Shown here: positions 56,951 to 64,000 of the stretch, piece by piece
How the letters are laid out: every line of letters starts with the position of its first letter
How positions within the stretch are numbered: position 1 is the first letter of the stretch
NCBI GenBank assembly: GCA_024364735.1
Contig: JAGFNQ010002586.1
Location: 78,016 to 142,015 of the forward strand
Direction: 5' to 3'
Source of the DNA: Boesenbergia rotunda
Taxonomy: Eukaryota > Streptophyta > Magnoliopsida > Zingiberales > Zingiberaceae
DNA: 64,000 nt
Program-made: the position numbers and the translations under genes
The notes under the pieces: model-generated
Seen by the model: the letters and a program-made list of their open reading frames with translations, nothing else
The model's database searches: none
Told to the model about the DNA's origin: nothing

Positions 56951-58375
56951 CCTGCCTAAAAACCCTACTACCTCGTGGTGCTGCGGATGCACGAGGTGAG
57001 TAGGCCTGGTCGTGATGCTGCGGATACCCAACCAGGAGTTACAAAAACCCTACTTCCTGGTGGTGCTGTGGATGCCCAAGGTGAGTAGGCCTGGTCGTGT
57101 TGTTGCGGATGCTGAACTAGGAGCTGAAAAAACCCTACTATCTCGTGGTGCTGCGGATGCCCGAGGTGAGTAGGCCTGGTCGTGGTGCTGCAGATGCCCG
57201 ACAAGGAGCTACAAAAACCCTACTACCTTGTGGTGCTATGGATGCCCTAGGTGAATAGGTCTGGTCATGGTGCTGCAGATGCCCGACCAGGAGCTGCAAA
57301 AACCCTACTACCTCGTGGTGTTGTGGATGCCCGAGATGAGTAGGTCTGGTTGTGGTGCTGCGGATGCTATACCAGGAGCTGAAAAAACCCTACTACCAGG
57401 TGGTGCTGTGAATGCCCAAGGTGAGTAGGCCTAGTAGTGGTGTTGCGGATGCCCGACTAGAAGCTGCAAAAATCCTACTACCTCATGGTGCTGCGGATGC
57501 CCGAGGTGAGTAAGCCTGGTCGTGGTGCTGCGAATGCCTGACCAGGAGCTGAAAAAACCCTACTACCTCGTGGTGCTGCAGATGCCCGAGGTGAGTAGGC
57601 ATGGTCGTGGTGCTGCGGATACTCGACCAGGAGCTAAAAAAATCCTACTACCTCGTGGTGCTGTGGATGTCTAAGGTGAGTAGACCTGGTCGTGGTGCTG
57701 CGGATGCCCGACCAGGAGCTGTAAAAACTCTACTACCTCGTGGTGCTGTGGATGCCCAAGATGAGTAGGCCTAGTCGTGGTGCTGTGGATGCCTGAGGTG
57801 AGTAGGCCTGGTCGTGGTGCTGCGGATGCCCGACCAGGAGCTCGAAAAACCTTAATACCTCATGGTGCTGTGGATGCCCGAGGTGAGTAGGACTGGTTGT
57901 GGTGCTGCGGATGCCCGACCAAGAGTTGAAAAAACCATACTATCTCATGGTGTTGCGGATGCCCGAGGTGTGTAGTCCTAGTCATGGTGCTGCGGATGCC
58001 CGACCAGGAACTAAAAAAACCCTACTACCTCGTGGTGCTGCGGATGCCCGAGGTGAGTAGGGCTGGTCGTGGTGCTACAGATGTCCGACCAAGAACTGAA
58101 AAAATCCTATTACCTCGTGGTGCTGCGGATGCCCGAGGTGAGTAGGGTTGGTCGTGGTGTTGTGGATGCCCGACCAGGAGCTGCAAAAATTTTACTACCT
58201 CGTGGTGCTACGGATGCCCGAGGTGTGTAGGCATGGTCGTGGTGCTGCAAATGCCCGACTAGGAGCTGCAAAAACCCTACGGCCTAGTTGTGGTGTTGCG
58301 GATGCCCGACCATGAGCTACAAAAATCCTAATACCTTGTAGTGCTGCAAATGCCTGAGGTGAGTAGGTCTGGTCG
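56951..58375. repeat. Tandem array of about 85-bp units after E10 pol
   Basis: About 16 units, each with CCCTACTACCTCGTGGTGCT, GGATGCCCGAGGTGAGTAGG and a poly-A-like AAAAAA step. Each unit is itself two related halves (GGTGCTGCGGATGCCCGA repeated). It sits between the integrase end and the element's 3' region, the usual place of tandem repeats in Tat-lineage elements. No gene. Confidence 0.92.
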
Positions 58376-59420
58376 TGTGGCCGATTATATCTATTCCAAG
58401 GCTACTAACCTTAACCATGACCCCAAGGAAGATCTGTTAAAGTACAAATTAAGAGTACCTTGGCAAATCATTAAGCAGGCTAAACCCTGTCCTAGGCTAC
58501 GTCGATGATGTACAACGCTTGGAATTCTTGTCTCTCCCCTGGTAGTAGATATCAGCCACATATAGGGGGGGCGCCAGCATGTAGTTAACGAGATATAGAA
58601 GAACACCATCAAACATTGAAAACAAGCATGAAGTTTAATTATTGCCAAGGAACCCACAACACATAGGTAACAAGTTTCCTTTTACTTATGAATAGGGTAC
58701 ATTGAGGATCACATTCGAAGGAAATATAAAAGGCAAGTACATATGGGTGGTATGATTATTAAACTCAGCCGAGGAGGTCGAGGGTCATGCCGCTCCTTTA
58801 TCCGAGCTCACCTCCATTGGAGGGACCCTTCCTTAGCCTTGTTCCTTCCTTGTGGTCGCCGGGCTAAACTCAGCCGAGGAGGCCGGGGGCTATGCCGCTC
58901 CTTTGCCCGAGCTCTCCTCCATTAAAGGGACGTTTCCTTAGCCTCATTCTCTCCTTGTCGCTGCTGAGCTAGAAGTCACATCCTTATGGCTACAGCAGCA
59001 CGACCCTTCACTTGATGTAACGCAACACCAGCATGGAATGCAGAAGCAAGTCATTCAATTCCAAGTATGTTTTCACAAAGTGACACGGAATAAAAGAAAA
59101 TGAGGCAAAAGACATGCATTCCAGAGAGGGATATCCTCAAGGTGCTCAAGACAAAATCATGCAAAAGCTTTTTCATTCCAACTAGATGATTATATTGGAA
59201 GTACATGAAAGAGAGAAAAACAAGTTAAAAGCAAAAAAGGGAGACACATAGCGCAGTTGGAGGAAGAGCTCCTATAGTATCTTCTCTTTGGGCGGAAGCT
59301 CATCCCAAACCTAGCCAACACTCATAAAAATCAGGTCTATGTCCGACTTTAACAATTGGGCCTTCTGGAGCTGCTGGATGGCACTGTTAAAGCTCTATTT
59401 CAGGTGCTTTAGGACCTGTC
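58376..59420. other. Probable 3' region of E10, unresolved
   Basis: No intact gene. A GGGGGGG tract near 58566-58572 could be a PPT. Bases 58756-58860 and 58863-58970 form a diverged direct repeat (ACTCAGCCGAGGAGG). On the minus strand 59400-59230 a coding-like frame (NSAIQQLQKAQLLKSDID, DELPPKEKIL) with stops suggests a decayed antisense ORF of the kind known in some Tat elements. Confidence 0.4.
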
Positions 59421-59519
59421 TGTTGATGCAGTCTGACCTGATTGTTGTTTTGGTGTTGACACCGATTTAAGTTTAGGTGAGTGAGATAAGTTCGGCTTAA
59501 GTCCTGGTCGGGGACTGGA

Positions 59520-59880
59520 CCTTCCGGTGAGTGAAGCTGGGTGATGGAAACCCCGGTGAGTAAAGCCGGGTCCTGGTGAGTGAAGCCGGGTGACGGAAAC
59601 CCCGGTGAGTGAAGTCGGGTGACAGAAACCCCGGTGAGTGAAGCTGGGTCCTGGTGAGTGAAACCGGGTGACAGAAACCTCGGTGAGTGAAGCCGGGTGA
59701 CGGAAACCCTGGCGAGTGAAGCCGGGTCCTAGTGAGTGAAGCTAGGTGAAAGGAAACCCCGGTGAGTGAAACCGGGTCCTAGCGAGTGAAGCTAGGTGAA
59801 GAAAACCCTGGTGAGTGAAGCCAGGTCCTAGCGACGGAAGCTAGGTTGAACAAAGTCCCGGTGAGTGAAGCTGGGCACGG
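59520..59880 (+). repeat. E7 LTR hairpin array, GAGTGAA loop
   Basis: Repeated 6-bp stems around a 7-nt loop: CCTAGC-GAGTGAA-GCTAGG, CCCGGT-GAGTGAA-GCCGGG, CCTGGT-GAGTGAA-GCCAGG, CCTAGC-GACGGAA-GCTAGG. The arms change together between units. Confidence 0.88.
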
Positions 59881-60009
59881 AGTCTTGGTCCGGGGCACTG
59901 AGCATTGAGTGTACTGGTCGGAAAGGGCACGTGAGTTCTTTCTCCGGGACCAGAATGAGTCAGAAAAGGCAACGGAGCCTGTTCCCTTGACTTAGGGTCG
60001 AAATGGTCG

Positions 60010-60605
60010 GAGCTGGATCGGTCTGTGGTCCGATCAGGGAGTTGGCACTAACTCCTGTGGGTGTGGATCGGTCTAGAGTTCGATCAGGGAGTTAGCACTA
60101 ACTCCAGCGGTTGTGGATCGGTCTGGTGACCGATCCAGGGAGTCTGATCATTCTGGTGAACGATTAGAAGGAGAACAGAAACCTTCTGTATGGTTTCTGA
60201 TCGTTCTGGTGAACGGTCAGAAATAGAACAGAAGGTTAAAGTATAAACCCTGACCGATCAGGAGTGTTCCTGATCAGTCAGGAAGTGACCTGATTGGTCA
60301 CCTTGACCGATCAGGATCTAACCTGATCGGTCACCTTGACCGATCAGGATCTAACCTGATCGATCAAGTGACTGATCAGGGGGTTTGAGTTGAGAGATCA
60401 GGCTGTGGCCTGATCGGTCAGTGAACCGATCAGGCCGTGGCTGGATTCTTGAAGCTAAACCCTGAAGAAGTTCAGGATCGGTCTGGTGACCGATCCCTGA
60501 TCACTGATCGGTCAAGGAGACCGATCATATTGTTATTGGATCGATCAGGAAGTGACCTGATCGGTCAGAAGGGTAACTGATTAGTCAGGGTGGCCGATCA
60601 GTGTC
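60010..60605 (+). repeat. E7 LTR GATCGGTC hairpin array
   Basis: Examples are GATCGGTC-TGGT-GACCGATC near 60115 and 60477, and TGATCGGTC-AAGGA-GACCGATCA near 60505. Continues to GGCCGATCAG at about 60600. Confidence 0.88.
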
Positions 60606-61074
60606 TGATAACTTTAATTTGAATCGTTGTCAGACTTCTGATTTCGCTCTGATTTCTTTTTGATACTTACTGATTTCTTTTTGATTTGCTGTGCTAATCC
60701 TTCTGATGAGTGTGCAGGGATACAAAGATGACACAAACCAAGAAGGAGGGTCAATTGGCGACTTTCGCTTCGGTAGGTTTGTCGGTTTTCTGTTCGCAGG
60801 TTTCAACAGCTTCTAGCGCAGCTGGCGACTGACCGGAGGCTCAGCTGAAGAGGTCTTCAGTGGACTGAGCGCTCAGTGGAGGTCAGTAGGTCAGGCTATG
60901 GTTCAGTGGGTGCTGACGGTGTTGGTGCAATCTTGGTTAGGTCAAGGTTGACCTAGTTTGACTAGGCTCTGGTGAGCCTAAATCTGGTAAGATTGGTGAG
61001 CTTATGTTTGGATGTTTTGATATTTGATAATTATGTTTGAATATCGTATGATGTCAGGTGGGTCAAGGTTGACT

Positions 61075-61480
61075 GGAGACTTGACTAGGTGAAGTCCAGG
61101 TGGATCGGGGAGATTGCACGCTGGCATGGGAAAAGACCTAGTGGGACTAGGTGAAGTCCAGGTGGATCGGGGAGATCGCACGCTGGCATGGGAAAAGACC
61201 TAGTGGGACTAGGTGAAGTCCAGGTGGATCGGGGAGATCGCACGCTGGCATGGGAAAATACCTAGTGGGACTAGGCACACCTAGTGGGACTAGGTGAAGT
61301 CTAGGTGGATTGGGGAGATCGCACGCTGGCCTGGGAAAAGACCTAGCGGGACTAGGCACACCTAGTGGGACTAGGTGAAGTCCAGGTGGATCGGGGAGAT
61401 CGCACGCTGGCAATGGGAAAAGACCTAGTGGGACTAGGTGAAATCCAGGTGGATCGGGTAGATCACACGCTGGCAAGGTG
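61075..61480 (+). repeat. E8 LTR 62-bp tandem repeat
   Basis: Six to seven copies of a 62-bp unit (GGTGAAGTCCAGGTGGATCG core), some with an extra GCACACCTAGTGGGACTAGG. Each unit junction forms CACCTAGT-GGG-ACTAGGTG or a part of it. The minus frame at 61147-61476 is a by-product. Confidence 0.9.
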
Positions 61481-61619
61481 GAAGTCTACCGAGAGACTAG
61501 ACCTAACTTGAGGGTTAGGCAAACCTGGTTGGGAATCAGGTTAAGTCCTAGTTGAGAGCTAGGATGGAGAAATCCAGATTGGTCAAAGGGGTTGACCGTG
61601 AACACAAGTTAGGTTGGAC

Positions 61620-61945
61620 TCAATCGATTGGGAGATCGATTGGGTTGTTGTCTCGCGAGAATAGAAAGGATCTTAATCAATTGGGTAATTGATTAAGAAG
61701 AGTCTTAATCAATTGGATAATTGATTAAGAAGGACCGTAATCAATTAGGTAATCGATTAAGAGAGTTTTGTTGCGAGAACAGAAGGTGGCTGAATCGATT
61801 GGGTAATCGATTCAACCTTCCCTTAATCGATTGGTCAATCGATTAAGGGCAGTCTTAATCGATTGGCTAATCGATTAAGGTTCAAAAACTAGCCGTTGAA
61901 CGGCTAAGTCTACGTGGTAATCGATTGGGTAATCGATTAGGAAAC
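61620..61945 (+). repeat. E8 LTR AATCGATT palindrome pairs
   Basis: About eight pairs such as TTAATCGATTGG-TC-AATCGATTAA, with palindrome centres 12 bp apart, some decayed to AATCAATT. The arms of each pair are complementary. Confidence 0.88.
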
Positions 61946-62399
61946 CCTAGGCGTCGGGTATAAGGGTTTTCACGTAGGTTTTGAGCCACAACTCTTCTCC
62001 CCTTCTTCTCCTTCATCGGTGTCATTTCAAGGGAAGCCTTGGAGGATATTGCTGCTGCATTTCCAAGGTTCTAGAGGCAATCACAAGCTTGAAGATAGCA
62101 AGGAAAGCAAAGCTTGAGCTTATCATTGTAAATCTTGTAAAATTTCATTTTGTATTTGCTTAGATTTTTGTTGTATCTTTGTGAAAGCTTGTAAGAGGTT
62201 TCTCCACCTCAAGAAGGAGATCTTTCATAGTGTATGAGAGAGTGAGGAGAGTGGATCCTTGGATTAGTCACCCGTCCGGGGTGGATACCAAGTAAATCCT
62301 TTGTGTTAGCATTTGCTCGAGTCTTCCGCCGCGACAAATCATCAAGGAGCAAATCGGAGCTAATCACCCCCCTCTAGCTCGTCTACCGGTCCCAACAAG

Positions 62400-62411
62400 T
62401 GGTATCAGAGT
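62400..62411 (+). other. E8 primer-binding site, one mismatch
   Basis: TGGTATCAGAGT; the last base differs from TGGTATCAGAGC. Two bases after the LTR end. Confidence 0.85.
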
Positions 62412-62525
62412 GAGGTTGCTCTTCTTTGGACTCATCGCCAAGAGGGCAAGAGCTAGAGGAAGAAGAAGAAGTTGAAAGAAACCCTAATTTCAAGAAGTCA
62501 TCATCAAGAGGGTTCAACCTCAAAA

Positions 62526-64000
62526 ATGGAGTTTGGCTACGACACCCGGGCACCTCCACCATTCGACAAGGCAAATTTTAATCTTTGGAAGTCAAAGATT
62601 GAAAATTACTTCATGATGGAGATAGAGCAATGGTTTGCTCTAATGGAGGGTTTTGAAGCTCCAACAAGCACCAAAGGAAAGCTTCTCAAGAAAAGCAAAT
62701 GGAATGAGGAGCAAATCAAGAGATGTGAGGCCAACGACAAAGTGACCAAGTTATTGGTCAATCTATTGCCAAGCACCATCTTGGACAAAATTGGGGAATT
62801 TCAAGATGCCAAAGAGCTTTGGAGCAAATTGGCAAGTCTTCATGAAAATTCCTCCACTATACAAATTCAAGACCAATCCGAAGAGGGAGATTCATCGGAG
62901 GAAGAAGATTCGGAAGTTGAGAGGTGCTCAACATCCGAAAATGAAACTCAAGAAGCCTCCACTTCAAGGGTTGAAGAGGAGCAAAATTTGACATTGATGC
63001 CAGAACAAGAAGAGGTTTCAACATCATTTTCCAATGTCAATGAAGAGGAAGAAAGTGTCACCCCTACAAGCAAAGGTATAAACATTTCAATTTGTAAAAA
63101 TAAAGATCATATCATTTGTTTTGAGTGTAGGGAAAAAGGACATTATAAGAGTAAGTGTCCCAAATTGGTCAAGAAGAAGGTGCAAGTGACACCCATGACC
63201 AAGGTGAAGCCAAAGGAAGTCGGCCCCAAAGTAAAGAAAGATAAGAAGCACATTGTGTGCTTCTCATGCAAGCAAAAGGGACATTATCGGAATCAATGTC
63301 CAAAGGGGAAGGATTCGACCAAGGCAAAAAGGAGGAGCTCAAATCAAGGGAGAGTCTCCAAGAACAAGACTAAGGTACCACTAGGAAATGGTACTCATTT
63401 AAATCATGATAATATGCATGCTAGAAATAATTTTTATCATTTTAATGTAATTTATCATGAACATAGGAGGTATGAAAAACCTAAAGAAAAATATAGAGTC
63501 TTCCATGCTAGATCTACCACATCTAAGGATAGGAAGGATTTTAGATCATTTAAGGGTAGACCTACCCAAAATAAGGCCAAGAAGAATAATCACCAAGGCA
63601 ATCGTAGAAAACCAAGCCTTGAGAAAGTAATGATTGAAAATCAAGTTTTGAGGTCAAAACTTGAGACATTAGAAAAATCCCTCAAAAGAATAGAAAATCT
63701 ATTTAAGGGATCAAAAATTCAAAATCTAGATTTAGGAAGTCAAGGACTCTCTAGGAGTAAGAAAGGTTTGGGATACAAACCTAAAATCAAGGATGATGGT
63801 CCATCCTATCATAGAGTTCCATATAGGTATGGAACACAATCTAGGTCAAGGAGTCAAGTCAAGGCCACAAGGGAAGCCATCCCTAAAGTTGACCAAGACA
63901 AGACTAACATGACTAAGGCTTCGGAAAAGCCTAGAAAAGTCATTAGGAAGGTATCAAGGGAAGTTATCCCTAGTGAATACCTAGAACACCCAAGGAGCAC
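62526..64000 (+). CDS. E8 gag (SIRE-type copia), open to the window end
   Basis: From ATG 62526 (MEFGYDTRAPPPFDKANFNLW) the frame has no stop through base 64000, 491 codons. The start follows the primer site by about 115 bp. Residues 1-110 are a UBN2-like capsid region with the LW, ELWSKL and LHEN motifs. An acidic linker follows (about residues 118-190). Two complete CX2CX4HX4C knuckles, CFECREKGHYKSKC and CFSCKQKGHYRNQC, lie at about residues 198-258, then a basic region, a coiled coil (MIENQVLRSKLETLEKSLKRIENLF) and KGLGYKPK, which matches GLGYRTK of E3 gag. The middle of the capsid domain is shorter than in E3. It is the only gag here with both knuckles and no lesion. Confidence 0.9.
   Translation, partial: MEFGYDTRAPPPFDKANFNLWKSKIENYFMMEIEQWFALMEGFEAPTSTKGKLLKKSKWNEEQIKRCEANDKVTKLLVNLLPSTILDKIGEFQDAKELWSKLASLHENSSTIQIQDQSEEGDSSEEEDSEVERCSTSENETQEASTSRVEEEQNLTLMPEQEEVSTSFSNVNEEEESVTPTSKGINISICKNKDHIICFECREKGHYKSKCPKLVKKKVQVTPMTKVKPKEVGPKVKKDKKHIVCFSCKQKGHYRNQCPKGKDSTKAKRRSSNQGRVSKNKTKVPLGNGTHLNHDNMHARNNFYHFNVIYHEHRRYEKPKEKYRVFHARSTTSKDRKDFRSFKGRPTQNKAKKNNHQGNRRKPSLEKVMIENQVLRSKLETLEKSLKRIENLFKGSKIQNLDLGSQGLSRSKKGLGYKPKIKDDGPSYHRVPYRYGTQSRSRSQVKATREAIPKVDQDKTNMTKASEKPRKVIRKVSREVIPSEYLEHPRS

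Larger units (their letters stand above)
59421..60919 (+). mobile_element. E7 5' LTR, left part (family M)
   Basis: Starts TGTTGATGCAGTCTGACCTG, the inverse of the E6 LTR end at 39245, and is colinear with that LTR through the GAGTGAA hairpins and the GATCGGTC array. It is cut at 60920 by E8; the rest lies beyond the window. Confidence 0.88.
60920..62397 (+). mobile_element. E8 5' LTR (1478 bp)
   Basis: TGTTGGTGCAATCTTGG to GTCCCAACA, followed two bases on by the primer site. Internal arrays: 62-bp tandem repeat 61075-61480 and AATCGATT palindromes 61620-61945. Inserted in the E7 LTR; its 3' end lies outside the window. Confidence 0.9.

Noticed and set aside
56951..58375. Regular 85-bp array as CRISPR or a repeat-protein gene
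   Set aside because: No unique spacers; frames are broken by frequent stops on both strands.
58743..58925. 60-codon frame with repeated KLSRGGRGSCRSF
   Set aside because: Produced by a diverged 107-bp direct repeat; no wider support.
61147..61476. Pro-rich 109-codon minus frame
   Set aside because: By-product of the 62-bp tandem repeat in the E8 LTR.

Overview
This 64 kb window is plant nuclear DNA made almost entirely of nested LTR retrotransposons. I see no convincing host protein-coding gene, no rRNA and no functional tRNA. The evidence for a plant is SIRE/Maximus-like Ty1/copia elements with the initiator-Met primer site TGGTATCAGAGC, an Athila-lineage Ty3/gypsy element with an Asp-tRNA-type primer site, a Tat-lineage gypsy element with an extra RNase H, and U-rich GT-AG introns. 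The angiosperm group cannot be fixed from sequence alone; a monocot such as Zingiberales is only a guess.

Layout. Bases 1-8040: plus-strand copia element E1 (partial 5' LTR, gag, long non-coding interior, 3' LTR). Bases 8041-8594: short unassigned segment with striking palindromes and a tRNA-like SINE trace. Bases 8595-12995: minus-strand E2, truncated at its 3' end. Bases 13408-42688: minus-strand SIRE-type E6, whose 3' LTR (13408-15171 plus 38739-39245) is split by E3 (minus, 15172-38738, TSD CCGGC). E3 is itself split by E4 (plus, 19223-25980, TSD AGGAG) and E5 (minus, 29578-38035, TSD G/TGGAC). E6 carries decayed RNase H, RT and integrase and is cut by a fragment of another LTR and by an assembly N at 42764. 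Bases 42765-45251 and 56370-56870: Tat-type gypsy pol (E10), interrupted by a nearly full-length Athila element E9 (minus, 45252-56369, TSD CTGGG). Bases 56951-58375: a tandem array of about 85-bp units. Bases 59421-60919: LTR of E7, same family as the E6 LTR. Bases 60920-64000: E8, whose gag frame is open to the window end.

E1, E3, E4 and E5 are non-autonomous: they keep LTRs and gag remnants but no protease, integrase or RT. E3 and E5 also carry an extra sense-strand gene (here ORF-X) between gag and the polypurine tract. ORF-X has its own TATA box, a pyrimidine-rich leader and a short conserved phase-2 intron whose removal keeps the frame in both copies.

The most unusual pattern lies in the LTR U3 regions. 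Several unrelated LTR families are built from arrays of short hairpins whose arms co-vary, and one motif (GATCGGTC-N4-GACCGATC) recurs in both Ty1/copia and Ty3/gypsy elements. Two single N bases mark assembly joins; the first is flanked by a near-perfect 1.46 kb duplication that is probably artificial.
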